A stretch of DNA of 64,000 bases from Pseudomonas putida W15Oct28 (GCF_000708715.2 NZ_JENB01000004.1:62001-126000), one strand, 5' to 3'. Positions 32,421-43,837 are shown, counted from the stretch's first letter. Numbers and translations: made by a program. Notes: a model not told the origin generated them from the letters alone.

Positions 32421-32455
32421 AAAAACCGCGCCTGGGCAAGCCAGGCGCGGTTTTT
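32421..32455. terminator. Bidirectional terminator between rlmF and the HU gene
   Basis: CCGCGCCTGG (32426-32435) pairs exactly with CCAGGCGCGG (32441-32450), flanked by A5 and T5. It serves both convergent genes. Confidence 0.94.
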
Positions 32456-32471
32456 GTCAACGCTTCAACAA

Positions 32472-32753
32472 TTACTTGTTGATGGCGTCGGTCAGCACTT
32501 TGGCTGGAACGAACTTGACGACTTTCTTGGCAGCGATTTCGATGGCAGCGCCAGTCGAAGGGTTGCGGCCGGTACGGGCAGGACGCTCGGAGACTTTCAG
32601 CTTGCCGATGCCTGGCAGAGTGATTTCAGCGCCGTTTTCCAGTTGGTCGGCAACGATCTGGCCCAGTTGCTCCAGAGCGTTTTTAGCGGTGGCTTTTGGC
32701 GCGGCGATCGATTCGGCGATGTCGGCAATCAGTTGGTCTTTGGTCAATGCCAT
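32472..32753 (-). CDS. hupN: HU-family nucleoid protein
   Basis: This 93-residue histone-like protein bends and compacts DNA as a dimer. The conserved arm is visible as GRNPSTGAAIEIAAKKVVKF, and the N-terminus MALTKDQLIADIAES is HU-like. P. putida carries three HU genes (hupA, hupB, hupN); I assign hupN from gene context next to yejK and from memory. A strong AGGGAAGGAAC site precedes the ATG. Confidence 0.9.
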   Translation of the reverse strand: MALTKDQLIADIAESIAAPKATAKNALEQLGQIVADQLENGAEITLPGIGKLKVSERPARTGRNPSTGAAIEIAAKKVVKFVPAKVLTDAINK

Positions 32754-33123
32754 GGTGATGTTCCTTCCCTATCAAATTCGATGGTTATGCAGCGAACTAC
32801 GACGTTATCGGGCCAGCCCCTTACAGTGGAGGGCCGCGCCAATCGCGTATGTAGATACGTAAATCGGCGTTTGGTTCGACACGACGACAGCACGCTGCCA
32901 GCAATGCGCCACACGAGGGGCGCAAGACCGCGCAAAACTACCACAGGAATGGATAAATATCCGCTGCGCACTTCGATTTAATGCAGGTTTTTCGGGGGTT
33001 TTAGCCTAAAACGCGCAAAACTGAACAAAAAACGAACAACCGACATATCTGCCAACATACGGCCACTGCATCACCTTGTGTCTAGGGTAAACTTGACGCC
33101 TTTTGCAGCTCGCCGAGAATCCC
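32754..33123. other. Divergent HU/yejK promoter region
   Basis: This 370-bp gap has no credible gene. It contains AT-rich tracts (about 32950-33060) and a small dyad CGTAT-GTAG-ATACG at 32849. Promoters for both genes must lie here, but I could not place them firmly. Confidence 0.5.
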
Positions 33124-34131
33124 ATGCCAATCCGTCATTGCATCGTTCACCTGATCGACAAAAAGCCCGATGGCAGCCCTGCTGTACTGCATGCCCGCGA
33201 CGCTGAGCTGGCCGCTTCTGACGCCATCGAAAACCTGTTGGCAGACCTCAACGACAGTTACAACGCCAAGCAAGGCAAGGCCTGGGGTTTTTTTCACGGT
33301 GAGTCCGGGGCCTACCCGCTGAGTGGCTGGCTGAAGCAGTACCTCGACGAAGAAAAGGACTTTACCGCCTTCAGCCGCGTGGCAGTGGAGCACCTGCAAA
33401 AACTGATGGAAGAGTCCAACCTGTCCACCGGCGGCCACACCCTGTTTGCCCACTACCAGCAAGGCATGACCGAGTACCTGGCAATTGCCCTGCTGCACCA
33501 CAGTGAAGGCGTGGCGGTGAACGCCGAGCTTGATGTGACCCCTTCGCGCCACCTCGACCTTGGCCAACTGCACCTGGCAGCGCGCATCAACCTGTCGGAA
33601 TGGAAGAACAACAAAAGCTCCAAGCAGTACATTTCGTTCATCAAGGGCAAGAACGGCAAAAAGGTCTCGGACTATTTCCGCGACTTCATCGGCTGCCAGG
33701 AAGGCGTCGACGGCCCGGGCGAAACCCGCACCCTGCTCAGAGCCTTCAGTGACTTCGTCGAGAGCGAAGACTTGCCAGAAGAGTCCGCCCGCGAAAAAAC
33801 CCAGACCCTGGTCGAGTACGCGACCAGCCAGACCAAAATGGGCGAGCCGGTAACGCTGGAAGAACTGTCCAGCCTGATCGACGAGGACCGGCCCAAGGCG
33901 TTCTACGATCATATCCGCAACAAGGACTACGGCCTGTCGCCGGAAATCCCCGCAGACAAACGCACCCTCAACCAGTTCCGCCGCTTCACCGGGCGTGCCG
34001 AGGGGCTGTCGATCAGCTTCGAGGCGCACTTGCTGGGCGACAAGGTGGAGTATGACGAAGAGGCAGGGACCTTGATCATCAAGGGCCTGCCTACAACCCT
34101 GGTGGACCAGCTGAAGCGGCGCAAGGACTGA
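33124..34131 (+). CDS. yejK: Nucleoid-associated protein YejK/NdpA
   Basis: This 335-residue protein is a nucleoid-associated protein of the YejK/NdpA family. Homologues bind topoisomerase IV and the nucleoid. Conserved blocks are [42 protein letters not shown] and [16 protein letters not shown]. The ATG at 33124 is preferred to an in-frame TTG at 33103. Its 3' end overlaps the convergent GIY-YIG gene by 41 bp. The neighbouring divergent gene is another nucleoid protein, HU. Confidence 0.93.
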   Translation: MPIRHCIVHLIDKKPDGSPAVLHARDAELAASDAIENLLADLNDSYNAKQGKAWGFFHGESGAYPLSGWLKQYLDEEKDFTAFSRVAVEHLQKLMEESNLSTGGHTLFAHYQQGMTEYLAIALLHHSEGVAVNAELDVTPSRHLDLGQLHLAARINLSEWKNNKSSKQYISFIKGKNGKKVSDYFRDFIGCQEGVDGPGETRTLLRAFSDFVESEDLPEESAREKTQTLVEYATSQTKMGEPVTLEELSSLIDEDRPKAFYDHIRNKDYGLSPEIPADKRTLNQFRRFTGRAEGLSISFEAHLLGDKVEYDEEAGTLIIKGLPTTLVDQLKRRKD

Positions 34132-34420
34132 TACCCCCAAGGCCGCTGAAGGAGGCCACCAGCGCCTCCTTTGCCGACTTGCGCAGCCGCTTGACCAACC
34201 GCTCCTGGCGCAACGCCTCGCCTTTGTCCGGCCACTGCTCCACATACACCAGCGCCTGGGCAGGGCTGGTCTTGAAGTAACGGGCACCCTGCCCCTTCTG
34301 ATGCGCGGTAAACCGGCGCTGCGGGTCATCACTGATGCCACAGTACAGCGAGCCATTGGCAGCCCTTACCAGGTAGACATACCAGGGTTTGCCAACAACC
34401 GTTTCAAGGACATCACTCAC
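34091..34420 (-). CDS. GIY-YIG nuclease-like protein (YhbQ type)
   Basis: This 109-residue protein is a lone GIY-YIG domain, with the motif [20 protein letters not shown] giving the YVY and YCG elements. The conserved Arg in [10 protein letters not shown] follows. YhbQ-type proteins are reported to act on damaged or branched DNA, but activity is not proven here. The start is GTG at 34420, overlapping the stop of the upstream gene by 8 bp. The last 13 or so residues arise from sequence antisense to the yejK end and look non-conserved. Confidence 0.82.
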   Translation of the reverse strand: MSDVLETVVGKPWYVYLVRAANGSLYCGISDDPQRRFTAHQKGQGARYFKTSPAQALVYVEQWPDKGEALRQERLVKRLRKSAKEALVASFSGLGGISPCAASAGPPGL

Positions 34421-34889
34421 CCTGGGCCTGCTGGAATGCGCGCAATCCCTTGAATGCCTGCAGGCGCACCTTGTTCTGCACCAGTGGCGACCAGCCCAGC
34501 AACATACCCGGCACACCCAGCGCCTGTCGCGACCAGCGCCACAGGTCGAAGGTATCGTCATGCTGGCAGATCAGCCCATCGCGGATCACAAAGCGGGCCT
34601 GGATGTCGTTGACCACAATACGGCCGGTCTGGCTGAACAGGTAGGTTGCCACCCAGTGCGCACCGCCACTGCGCTCGTCGGCGCGGACGCTGTCGAATGT
34701 CAGGGTGAAGTTTTTGGCGCGGGTGGTGAGCATGCGCCACATGTCGCCGGCATCCTTGCCGCGCAGGGTGCCGAAAACCGGGTCGCTGAAAACGATATCG
34801 TCGCTGTAGCAGGCCACCATGGCCTCGGCGTCCAGGCGCTGGAAGGCCTGGTAGAAGCGGGTGATCAGGTCGCGGTTGGCGTCGCTCAT
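34413..34889 (-). CDS. NTF2-like / SnoaL-fold protein
   Basis: This 158-residue protein has the cone-shaped SnoaL/ketosteroid-isomerase fold pattern: [32 protein letters not shown] at the N-terminus and [11 protein letters not shown] after it. Members include isomerases, cyclases and non-enzymatic proteins, so the substrate is unknown. It is the upstream gene of a two-gene unit with the GIY-YIG gene, which it overlaps. Confidence 0.8.
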   Translation of the reverse strand: MSDANRDLITRFYQAFQRLDAEAMVACYSDDIVFSDPVFGTLRGKDAGDMWRMLTTRAKNFTLTFDSVRADERSGGAHWVATYLFSQTGRIVVNDIQARFVIRDGLICQHDDTFDLWRWSRQALGVPGMLLGWSPLVQNKVRLQAFKGLRAFQQAQGE

Positions 34890-34955
34890 GGGGCAGGTCC
34901 GTCCTGGGGTCGAAAGCAGCCACGATAATCTGCCCCGGTGGCTTACGCCAGTACC

Positions 34956-35048
34956 GGCCCTATCGCCGGCAAGCCAGCTCCCACAGGAAGCTCACGGCTC
35001 CGAAGATTGTGGTTTCCTTGTGGGAGCTGGCTTGCCGGCGATAGGGCC
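34956..35048. repeat. REP pair, GCTGGCTTGCCGGCGATAG class
   Basis: Arms beginning GGCCCTATCGCCGGCAAGCC (34956) and its reverse complement ending at 35048 flank about 28 nt. The stem differs from the two other REP classes in the window. Confidence 0.88.
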
Positions 35049-35067
35049 AGTGTTGCCGACAGCAGCT

Positions 35068-36348
35068 TCAGACTTTTTCGCTGGTCACCTGCACATGCAA
35101 CGCCCGCCCGGCACCCAGCCCGAACACAATGGCGCCAATACCCAGCACAGCAAAGATCCACCCTACTGCCGCCCAGCCCCCTGTCAGGTCATGCACCAGG
35201 CCCACCGCAAACGGCCCCATCGACGCCAGGGTGTAACCTACCCCCTGGGCCATGCTCGACAGGTTCGCCGCCACATGGGCATCTTTCGAGCGCAGCACGA
35301 TCAAGGTCAGCGCCAGGGCAAAGGTTCCGCCCTGCCCCAGGCCCAGCACCACGGCCCATCCCCACAGCCCGGACACCGGTGCATACAGGCAACCGAACAG
35401 GCCAGCCAGGGTAATCAGCATGACCAGCACGATCGCCAGCCGCTGGTCCTTGCCGCGGGTGGCCAGCCAGGGCGCACTCAGCGAGCTGACCAGTTGCACG
35501 ATCACCGACCCCGACAACACCAGGCCCGCCTCGGTCGGGCTCAGGCCGCGGCCGATGAGGATCGATGGCAACCAGCCGAACACGATGTAAGCCAGCGATG
35601 ACTGCAGGCCCATGTAAAGGGTCACCTGCCAAGCCAGCGGGTCACGCCACAGGCCACGCACGCGATAGGCCACCTTGTGCAGGCCATGCCCCTGGCGGGC
35701 CTGCGGCAGCCACACCAGCATGGCCAGCAGCGCCGGAAGCATCCAGAAGCCCAGCCCCACCGCCCAGCTACCGTCGAAATGCTGGGCCAAAGGAACAGTC
35801 GCCCCCGCCGCCATGGCCGCGCCCAGGCACAACGCCATGGTGTACACGCCAGTCAACGTGCCAGCGTGTTGCGGGAAGTCGCGTTTAACGATACCTGGCA
35901 ACAACACGCCGATGATGCCGATGCTGGCCCCCGCCATCAGGCTGCCGAGGAACACCCCGATGGCCCCAAAGGTGCTTCGCACCACAATGCCAAGCGCCAG
36001 GGTGACAAGGATGCCCAAGATCACCCGCTCGCTGCCAAAGCGCCGCGCCAGCACCGGCGCCAGTGGGGCGAACAGCCCCAGGCACAGCACCGGCAAGGTG
36101 GTCAGCAACCCGGCCTGCGAGGCACTCAGCCCCAGGCCTTCGGTAACCTGCCCCAGCACCGGCGCCATGCTCGACAACGCAGGGCGCAGGTTCAATGCCA
36201 CCAGCACCAGGCCAAGCAGCAACAGCCACGGCCGCCGCAACACCACAGGCTGTTGCTGCACCTGCTCGTCGTCCGCTTCAGCGTCGATCAGCAGCTCGTC
36301 GAGGTCCCGCTGGTTGCGCGGGTTGTTACGGGTGATGGATTCAGCCAT
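35068..36348 (-). CDS. MFS transporter, CynX/NimT type
   Basis: This 426-residue major-facilitator permease has 12 hydrophobic segments after a charged 40-residue N-terminal tail. The block ALNLRPALSSMAPVLGQV is typical of the CynX/NimT group (cyanate, nitroimidazole and related exporters). The substrate is not known. It starts 13 bp after the stop of the GntR-family gene, so the two are an operon and the regulator probably controls it. Confidence 0.85.
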   Translation of the reverse strand: MAESITRNNPRNQRDLDELLIDAEADDEQVQQQPVVLRRPWLLLLGLVLVALNLRPALSSMAPVLGQVTEGLGLSASQAGLLTTLPVLCLGLFAPLAPVLARRFGSERVILGILVTLALGIVVRSTFGAIGVFLGSLMAGASIGIIGVLLPGIVKRDFPQHAGTLTGVYTMALCLGAAMAAGATVPLAQHFDGSWAVGLGFWMLPALLAMLVWLPQARQGHGLHKVAYRVRGLWRDPLAWQVTLYMGLQSSLAYIVFGWLPSILIGRGLSPTEAGLVLSGSVIVQLVSSLSAPWLATRGKDQRLAIVLVMLITLAGLFGCLYAPVSGLWGWAVVLGLGQGGTFALALTLIVLRSKDAHVAANLSSMAQGVGYTLASMGPFAVGLVHDLTGGWAAVGWIFAVLGIGAIVFGLGAGRALHVQVTSEKV

Positions 36349-36361
36349 GGCCTTCTCGGAG

Positions 36362-37012
36362 TCAGGATTCGATGAGGGTACGGCTCAGGCGCTTGGCCTG
36401 CTCCGCATCACGTTGTTCGATGGCGTCGAGGATCTGCCCATGCAGATCGAACGTTGCCTGGCAACGGGGCACGGTCGCCATGTTGCGCTGCAGTGCGGCA
36501 GCCACCACCCCGGAAAAGTACCGATACAGCTCGCTTAATGCCGGGTTGTGGGCGGCATCGACCAGCCGCTGGTGAAACACCAGGTCACAGGCTACATAAG
36601 CATCGACATCGCCGTGAAAGTGCCCGGCACTGCCGGCCAGGGCATCACGCAGCGCTTGCAGGTCGGCATCCGTACGGCGCAACGCCGCCAGGCCAATGGC
36701 CTCGGCTTCGAGGATATGGCGGGTTTCACGGGCCTGCTCGGGGGTGCAGCGGGACATGGCCTGCACCGCCTGCAAAGGGTCTTGGGCCGTGCGCAGGTAG
36801 CTGCCGTCGCCTTGGCGAACTTCCACCAGGCCACTGAACGCCAGCACGCGCATGGCCTCGCGCACGGTGTTGCGGCTGATGCCCAGCTCAAGTGCCAGCT
36901 CCGGCTCGGTCGGCAAACGCTGGCCGACTTGCCAGTCGCCCATGACGATGCGCTCGCGCATGCGCTCCACAGCCAGTTCGACCAGGGAACGCTTGGTCAA
37001 CTCGGTGCTCAT
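36362..37012 (-). CDS. GntR/FadR-family transcriptional regulator
   Basis: This 216-residue regulator has an N-terminal winged helix-turn-helix (about 8-72; RLPTEPELALELGISRNTVREAMRVLAFSGLVEVRQGDG) and a C-terminal all-helical FCD ligand domain. FCD domains bind small acids, often with a metal. The ATG at 37012 is chosen because the longer frame begins in the promoter. It is the first gene of a pair with the MFS transporter, so it probably senses the transported compound. Confidence 0.88.
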   Translation of the reverse strand: MSTELTKRSLVELAVERMRERIVMGDWQVGQRLPTEPELALELGISRNTVREAMRVLAFSGLVEVRQGDGSYLRTAQDPLQAVQAMSRCTPEQARETRHILEAEAIGLAALRRTDADLQALRDALAGSAGHFHGDVDAYVACDLVFHQRLVDAAHNPALSELYRYFSGVVAAALQRNMATVPRCQATFDLHGQILDAIEQRDAEQAKRLSRTLIES

Positions 37013-37151
37013 CTTACTCAACCAATCATCCGATGAATTTGCACAGCTTAATGGATGCCGGTCAACGCCGCAAACCACCTGGTATTTCTGCCAGTTGTGA
37101 ACAAAACCCTTTGTTGCAACGCTCGTGCTGTTCTTTCAAGGGTGTACTTAC

Positions 37152-38336
37152 ATGCGACTGGCGAGCCTGCTGTTAATGTTGTTTCTGGCAATGCTGCCGG
37201 GTTGCGATCCGGCCAGACACCCCAGCCGTCCCAAAGCCTTGCTTATCGGGCTCGACGGTGTGCAACTGGAGCAATATCTGCAGTTGGGCGATGCCACCCA
37301 CCTGAAACAACGGCTGTATTACGGCAAGGCCTACACTGGCGGAGTCAATGGCAAGGCCAGCGAGCAGCCTACCTTGAGCGGCCCAGGCTGGGTCACGCTG
37401 CTGACCGGCGTCTGGAGCAACAAGCATGGCGTCGATTCGGATACCGAATCGTTGCGGGTAGATCCGGCGTTTCCCAGCCTGTTCAAACGACTGCGCCTGG
37501 CCATGCCCAACGCCTACCTGTCCAGCGTGGTCGGCTGGTCACCGCTGAACACGGCATTCCTGCTGGAAGATGCCCATGGTGCCGATGTACGCGAGAGCGG
37601 TTTGTCAGATGCGCGGGTAATCGAACGAACGTTGCAGATCCTGGCCAACACGCCCGCCGACTTCACCTTCATTCAGTTGGATGCGGCAGACCAGGTCGGG
37701 CACGACAGTGGCTTTGGCGATCACTATCAGCAGGCGTTGCGCACACTCGATAGCCAGATCGGGCATTTGCTGGACAAGGTCGACGAACGCCGGCGCCTGC
37801 ACCGGCAGGAAGACTGGCTGGTGATCATCAGCACAGACCATGGGCGCGATTACTGGGGGAAAGGCCATGGCAGCGCTTCGGAGCAGGAAAAGAGCATCTT
37901 CATCGCCAGCAACAAGCCGCTGAATCAGGAGCTGACCGAGCTGAGCATTCCTGCGGAAATGCCTGGGCCCAACAGCCTGTACGGCCTTCCCGCGCAGACT
38001 TCGGTGGCACCTACTGTGCTGCGCCACATGGGCCTGACGCTGCAGCCGGAATGGCGACTGGATGGCACGCCTTTGCTGGGTAAAACCGGTGCGCGCAAGG
38101 TTCGAGCCGATGAACACAAGGGGCGGTTACGCTGGAACAGCAATGCCACTGGCTACCTGACGATTCTGAAGAACGGGCATGTGGTTGCACAGGTACCGGC
38201 CAGGGACGGGCAATGGACTGATCCGCAGGGGATGGAGAAGCAGAACGATTACGTGCTGGTGCTTGATGGCACACCGACGGCGGTGCGCAACCGGCCAGCC
38301 GCCAAGGCGTTTGTCATTGAAGAGAGCAGCTACTAG
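37152..38336 (+). CDS. Lipoprotein of the phosphodiesterase/alkaline phosphatase superfamily
   Basis: This 394-residue protein has a lipoprotein signal (lipobox AMLPGC), so it should be anchored on the periplasmic face of a membrane. The body is an alkaline-phosphatase-superfamily fold: metal-binding LLIGLDGVQ, the nucleophile loop TLSGPGWVTLLTGVWSNKHGV, DQVGHDSG and TDHGRDYWGKGHGS. These match type I phosphodiesterase/nucleotide pyrophosphatase enzymes. The substrate is unknown. The ATG at 37152 is preferred over one 27 bases upstream, since it leads straight into the signal peptide. The gene stands alone. Confidence 0.83.
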   Translation: MRLASLLLMLFLAMLPGCDPARHPSRPKALLIGLDGVQLEQYLQLGDATHLKQRLYYGKAYTGGVNGKASEQPTLSGPGWVTLLTGVWSNKHGVDSDTESLRVDPAFPSLFKRLRLAMPNAYLSSVVGWSPLNTAFLLEDAHGADVRESGLSDARVIERTLQILANTPADFTFIQLDAADQVGHDSGFGDHYQQALRTLDSQIGHLLDKVDERRRLHRQEDWLVIISTDHGRDYWGKGHGSASEQEKSIFIASNKPLNQELTELSIPAEMPGPNSLYGLPAQTSVAPTVLRHMGLTLQPEWRLDGTPLLGKTGARKVRADEHKGRLRWNSNATGYLTILKNGHVVAQVPARDGQWTDPQGMEKQNDYVLVLDGTPTAVRNRPAAKAFVIEESSY

Positions 38337-38353
38337 ATGGAAGGCGCGCTTTT

Positions 38354-38484
38354 TGTAGGAGCGGCCTTGCCGGGGCGCCGGACCGGTCGGATAGGGCCGC
38401 AAAGCGGCCCCGGCAATTCTTGCTTGAATGCTGAAATCCTGGGGCCGCTGCGCGGCCCTATCGCGACACGAGGCCGCTCCCACA
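38354..38484. repeat. REP pair before hisC (3' end)
   Basis: TGTAGGAGCGGCCTTGCCGG (from 38354) and GCGACACGAGGCCGCTCCCA (ending near 38482) are the outer arms. The inner GGCCGCAAAGCGGCCCCGG and GGGGCCGCTGCGCGGCCC form their own stems. The left copy is degenerate. Confidence 0.8.
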
Positions 38485-38500
38485 AAGTCTGCGGAAAGCG

Positions 38501-39547
38501 TCAGTTCAACGCATCAAGCAGCGCCTGGTTCATCTCTGGCGTGCCGATGGTAATGCGTAGGAACTGGGCAATGCGCGACTGCTTGAAGTGACGCACGATC
38601 ACGCCTTGCTCGCGCAGACGTGCTGCCAGCTCGGCGGCATCCTGCTGCGGGTGGCGTGCGAAGATGAAGTTGGCGGCCGAAGGCAGTACCTCGAAGCCCT
38701 TGGCCTCAAGCTGCCCGACCAGCACTTCGCGACTGTCGATGACCTTGCGGCAGGTTTGCTCGAAGTACTCGCGGTCTTCAAACGCCACCGCCGCGCCAAC
38801 GATCGCCGCACGGTCCAGCGGGTAGGAGTTGAAGCTGTTCTTGATCCGCTCCAGCGCCTCGATCAGGTCCGGGTGCCCGACCGCCAGGCCAACCCGCAGG
38901 CCGGCCAGGGAGCGCGACTTCGACAGGGTCTGGGTCACCAGCAGGTTGTCGTAGCGGTCCACCAGGCTGATGGCCGTCTCGCCACCGAAATCGATGTAGG
39001 CCTCGTCGACCACCACCACCGAGTCACGGTTGGCCTGCAGCAACTGCTCCACCGCCTGCAGCGGCATCAGGCAGCCAGTCGGCGCGTTGGGGTTGGGGAA
39101 GATGATGCCGGCGTTGGGCTTGTTGTAGTCCTCGATGCGAATCTGGAACTGCTCGTCCAACGCCACCTGCTCGAAGGCAATCCCGTACAGGCCGCAATAG
39201 ACCGGGTAGAAGCTGTAGCTGATGTCCGGGAACAGCAGCGGTGCATCGTGCTGGAACAGGCCGTGGAAGATGTGCGCCAGCACCTCGTCCGAGCCGTTGC
39301 CGACAAATACTTGCCCCGGGGTCACGCCGTAGTACTCGGCAACCGCCTGCTTAAGCCGGTCGCCGTTCGGGTCCGGGTACAGGCGCAGGTTGTCGTTCAG
39401 CTCGCCGCGCATGGCCTCCAGCGCCTTGGGCGACGGGCCATAGGGGTTTTCGTTGGTGTTGAGCTTGACCAGACGGGCCAGCTTGGGCTGCTCGCCCGGC
39501 ACGTAAGGCACCAAGTCCTTGACGAAGGGGCTCCAGAATCGACTCAT
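38501..39547 (-). CDS. hisC: Histidinol-phosphate aminotransferase
   Basis: This 348-residue PLP enzyme converts imidazole-acetol phosphate to histidinol phosphate. It shows [13 protein letters not shown] at the N-terminus, [12 protein letters not shown] and the PLP lysine Lys210 in [13 protein letters not shown]. It begins 2 bp after hisD, so the two are coupled. P. putida has other aminotransferases of this fold, but the his context makes HisC the natural choice. Confidence 0.95.
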   Translation of the reverse strand: MSRFWSPFVKDLVPYVPGEQPKLARLVKLNTNENPYGPSPKALEAMRGELNDNLRLYPDPNGDRLKQAVAEYYGVTPGQVFVGNGSDEVLAHIFHGLFQHDAPLLFPDISYSFYPVYCGLYGIAFEQVALDEQFQIRIEDYNKPNAGIIFPNPNAPTGCLMPLQAVEQLLQANRDSVVVVDEAYIDFGGETAISLVDRYDNLLVTQTLSKSRSLAGLRVGLAVGHPDLIEALERIKNSFNSYPLDRAAIVGAAVAFEDREYFEQTCRKVIDSREVLVGQLEAKGFEVLPSAANFIFARHPQQDAAELAARLREQGVIVRHFKQSRIAQFLRITIGTPEMNQALLDALN

Positions 39548-39549
39548 GC

Positions 39550-40875
39550 TCAGTTCCCCTTCTCTTGGGTCAGGATACGGTATTCAGCACTGCGGGCGTG
39601 GGCGGTCAGCGACTCGCCACGGGCCAGCACAGAAGCGGTGTGGCCCAGCTCGGACGCGCCCTGCTCGGAGCAGAAGATGATCGACGAACGCTTCTGGAAG
39701 TCATACACCCCCAGCGGCGACGAGAAACGCGCGGTGCCGGAGGTAGGCAGCACGTGGTTGGGGCCGGCGCAATAATCGCCCAGCGCTTCGCTGGTGTGGC
39801 GGCCCATGAAGATCGCGCCAGCGTGGCGAATGTGTGGCAGCCAGGCTTGCGGGTCGGCCACCGACAGCTCGAGGTGCTCCGGGGCGATGCGGTTGGCCAC
39901 TTCCATGGCCTGTTGCATGTCACGCACCTGGATCAGCGCACCACGGCCGTTGATCGATTTCTCGATGATCCCGGCACGCTCCATGGTCGGCATCAGCTTG
40001 TCGATGCTGGCGGCAACGCGGTCGAGGAACGCAGCATCCGGGCTGACCAGGATGGCCTGGGCGTCTTCGTCGTGCTCGGCCTGGGAGAACAGGTCCATGG
40101 CGATCCAGTCCGGGTCGGTCTGGCCGTCGCATACCACGAGGATTTCCGACGGGCCGGCGATCATGTCGATGCCCACCTGGCCGAACACGTGGCGCTTGGC
40201 AGTGGCCACGTAGATGTTGCCCGGGCCGACAATCTTGTCCACCTGCGGCACGCTTTCGGTGCCGTACGCCAGCGCTGCGACCGCCTGGGCACCACCGACG
40301 GTGAACACGCGGTCGACACCGGCGATGCAGGCGGCAGCCAGCACCAGTTCGTTGATTTCGCCACGCGGGGTCGGCACTACCATCACCACTTCGGCGACGC
40401 CGGCAACCTTGGCCGGGATGGCATTCATCAGCACCGACGACGGGTACGACGCCTTGCCGCCCGGCACATACAGGCCTGCACGGTCCAGCGGGGTGACCTT
40501 CTGGCCGAGCACGGTGCCGTCGGCCTCGGTGTACTGCCAGGAGTCCTGCTTCTGCCGCTCGTGGTACATGCGTACACGGTTGGCGGCCTTTTCCAGGGCT
40601 TCGCGCTGGACTGGGGTAATGCGGGTCAGGGCCAGCTCAAGGCGCTCGCGGCCGAGGATCAGGTCATCGATGCTGTTGGCGGCAACGCCGTCGAAACGCT
40701 GGGTGAATTCCACCAATGCCGCATCGCCGCGCTCGCGCACGCCCTTGATGATGTCGAGCACGCGCTGGTTGACCGCGTCATCGGACACACTTTCCCAGCT
40801 CAGCAGATGATCCAGATGTCGGGCGAAATCCGGATCAGCAGCGTTGAGACGGGCAATTGCAGTGGACACGGTCAT
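39550..40875 (-). CDS. hisD: Histidinol dehydrogenase
   Basis: This 441-residue zinc enzyme oxidises histidinol to histidine in two NAD-dependent steps. Visible motifs are [29 protein letters not shown] and the metal-binding QAEHDEDAQ. The length fits the family. It is separated from hisG by 285 bp, so it may have its own promoter. Confidence 0.97.
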   Translation of the reverse strand: MTVSTAIARLNAADPDFARHLDHLLSWESVSDDAVNQRVLDIIKGVRERGDAALVEFTQRFDGVAANSIDDLILGRERLELALTRITPVQREALEKAANRVRMYHERQKQDSWQYTEADGTVLGQKVTPLDRAGLYVPGGKASYPSSVLMNAIPAKVAGVAEVVMVVPTPRGEINELVLAAACIAGVDRVFTVGGAQAVAALAYGTESVPQVDKIVGPGNIYVATAKRHVFGQVGIDMIAGPSEILVVCDGQTDPDWIAMDLFSQAEHDEDAQAILVSPDAAFLDRVAASIDKLMPTMERAGIIEKSINGRGALIQVRDMQQAMEVANRIAPEHLELSVADPQAWLPHIRHAGAIFMGRHTSEALGDYCAGPNHVLPTSGTARFSSPLGVYDFQKRSSIIFCSEQGASELGHTASVLARGESLTAHARSAEYRILTQEKGN

Positions 40876-41160
40876 GGCGAGGGCCTCGTAATATTAGCGA
40901 ATGCTCAGGCGCCCTAGGGGATTGTGCGAAAAGTGCCTGCGCGACGATCATGCTACGTTAAAAACAGGCTCGGAATGCTCATTTGCAACCAGCAAAGTCG
41001 GGCGCGACCCCGGCCGTTCCTCATCTGTTTTCATCTTGCCTGATCGCCGCTCGGCGACTTTTCGCACAATCCCAAGCTACCAGTCCATCCGCGCGGGCAC
41101 CCGAGAAAAGTGGCTATGACGCGGATAGACGGGCGCGACAGCGAAGGTCGCGCGCAGGAG
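40876..41160. other. hisG-hisD gap with distant 17-bp inverted repeats
   Basis: This 285-bp stretch has no credible gene. It is unusually long for neighbours in one biosynthetic block. Its main feature is a pair of perfect 17-bp inverted repeats (40918-40934 and 41057-41073). Confidence 0.55.
40918..41073. repeat. Perfect 17-bp inverted repeats 122 bp apart
   Basis: GGGATTGTGCGAAAAGT (40918-40934) recurs exactly as its reverse complement at 41057-41073. The left copy lies 43 bp before the hisD start. The pair could be operators for looping, the ends of a small mobile remnant, or a long-range RNA stem. Confidence 0.75.
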
Positions 41161-41796
41161 TCAACCGCGGTGTCGGGATTCGACCGCCTGACGAAGCGTG
41201 TCGATCAGGCTCTGGATGCGGGCATGCTGCATTTTCATGGAGGCCTTGTTGACCACCAGGCGCGAGCTGATCGTGGCGATCAGGTCCTGGGGCTCCAGGC
41301 CGTTGGCACGCAGGGTGTTGCCAGTGTCGACCACGTCGATGATCTTGTCGGCGAGGTTGATCAGCGGTGCCAGCTCCATCGAACCGTACAGCTTGATGAT
41401 GTCGACCTGGCGGCCCTGTTCGGCGTAGTAGCGCTTGGCTACGTTGACGAACTTGGTGGCCACGCGCAGGCGGCCCTTGGGCTCGGGTGCGCCGACCACG
41501 CCAGCAGTCATCAGCTTGCACTGGGCAATCTGCAGGTCCAGGGGTTCGTACATACCCTGGCCGCCGTACTCCATCAGCACGTCCTTGCCCGCCACACCCA
41601 GGTCGGCGGCACCATGCTCGACATAGGTCGGCACGTCAGTGGCACGCACGATCAGCAGGCGCACATCGTCCTGCGTGGTGGGGATGATCAGTTTGCGGCT
41701 CTTGTCCGGGTTTTCGGTCGGCACGATGCCGGCCTCGGCCAGCAGCGGCAGGGTATCGTCGAGAATACGGCCTTTGGAAAGCGCGATGGTCAACAT
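41161..41796 (-). CDS. hisG: ATP phosphoribosyltransferase, short form
   Basis: This 211-residue enzyme joins ATP and PRPP in the first step of histidine synthesis. It is the short form lacking the C-terminal regulatory domain and so should need HisZ, which is not in the window. Motifs [19 protein letters not shown] and [15 protein letters not shown] are clear. The ATG at 41796 is chosen by the family N-terminus. Confidence 0.96.
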   Translation of the reverse strand: MLTIALSKGRILDDTLPLLAEAGIVPTENPDKSRKLIIPTTQDDVRLLIVRATDVPTYVEHGAADLGVAGKDVLMEYGGQGMYEPLDLQIAQCKLMTAGVVGAPEPKGRLRVATKFVNVAKRYYAEQGRQVDIIKLYGSMELAPLINLADKIIDVVDTGNTLRANGLEPQDLIATISSRLVVNKASMKMQHARIQSLIDTLRQAVESRHRG

Positions 41797-41826
41797 TGGA
41801 ACGTCGGTCCTTAAGCGGCTACTGCC

Positions 41827-41847
41827 GGCCAGGTCATCGACCTGGCC
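41827..41847. repeat. Hairpin between murA and hisG
   Basis: GGCCAGGTC-ATC-GACCTGGCC is an exact 9-bp inverted repeat. No T-run follows on the minus strand, so it is more likely an mRNA stability or pause element than a terminator. Confidence 0.55.
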
Positions 41848-41887
41848 GCATTCAATTCGAAAGGTGCATCCTTGCACCAGCGGGCTA

Positions 41888-43416
<1,529 letters not shown>

Positions 43417-43462
43417 GCTCAACCTCAATCGGCGCCCGATGCGCACGGGTCGGCCATCATAC

Positions 43463-43515
43463 AAAAAAGCCCCTCGCCTGCGAAGCCCACATAGGGCGTG
43501 CGCTGACCGAGGGGC
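43463..43515 (-). terminator. Terminator after the mla operon
   Basis: On the minus strand GCCCCTCG (43515-43508) pairs with CGAGGGGC (43476-43469), followed by six T residues. The 31-nt loop can form inner stems. It ends the mlaFEDCB message before ibaG. Confidence 0.8.
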
Positions 43516-43534
43516 CTCAATCAGTGGCGAGCCA

Positions 43535-43837
43535 TCAGCTCGCCAGCACTTCATCGAGGTCATAAACCTCGGCAATTTCCCGCATGTCGTCGGGCATGCC
43601 ACGCACCTCGAAGGCCTTGCCGGCGGCCTGGCCATCGCGAATGAACGCCAGCAACAGCGACAGGCCGACACTCGACGACTTCTCGACAGCCGAGCAATCA
43701 AGCACCAGGCGTGGCTCGCGAGAGGCTTCGATCAACATCTTGCCTTGTTTGCGCAAGCCCGGGCCGCTGCGAAAATCCAGCACGCCAGCCAGGCGCAGCA
43801 CGCCTGGTTCGGCCATGCTCACACCGGCATCACTCAT
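43535..43837 (-). CDS. mlaB: MlaB STAS-domain protein
   Basis: This 100-residue STAS protein is the small cytosolic subunit that binds the MlaF ATPase in the MlaFEDB complex. VLDCSAVEKSSSVGLSLLLAFI is the typical STAS loop. The ATG overlaps the mlaC stop by 4 bp. In P. putida this operon is the ttg2 toluene-tolerance locus. Confidence 0.9.
   Translation of the reverse strand: MSDAGVSMAEPGVLRLAGVLDFRSGPGLRKQGKMLIEASREPRLVLDCSAVEKSSSVGLSLLLAFIRDGQAAGKAFEVRGMPDDMREIAEVYDLDEVLAS

Noticed and set aside
40918..41073. Insertion sequence between hisG and hisD
   Set aside because: The segment between the inverted repeats is only 122 bp with no transposase frame and no visible target duplication; kept as an unexplained repeat only.
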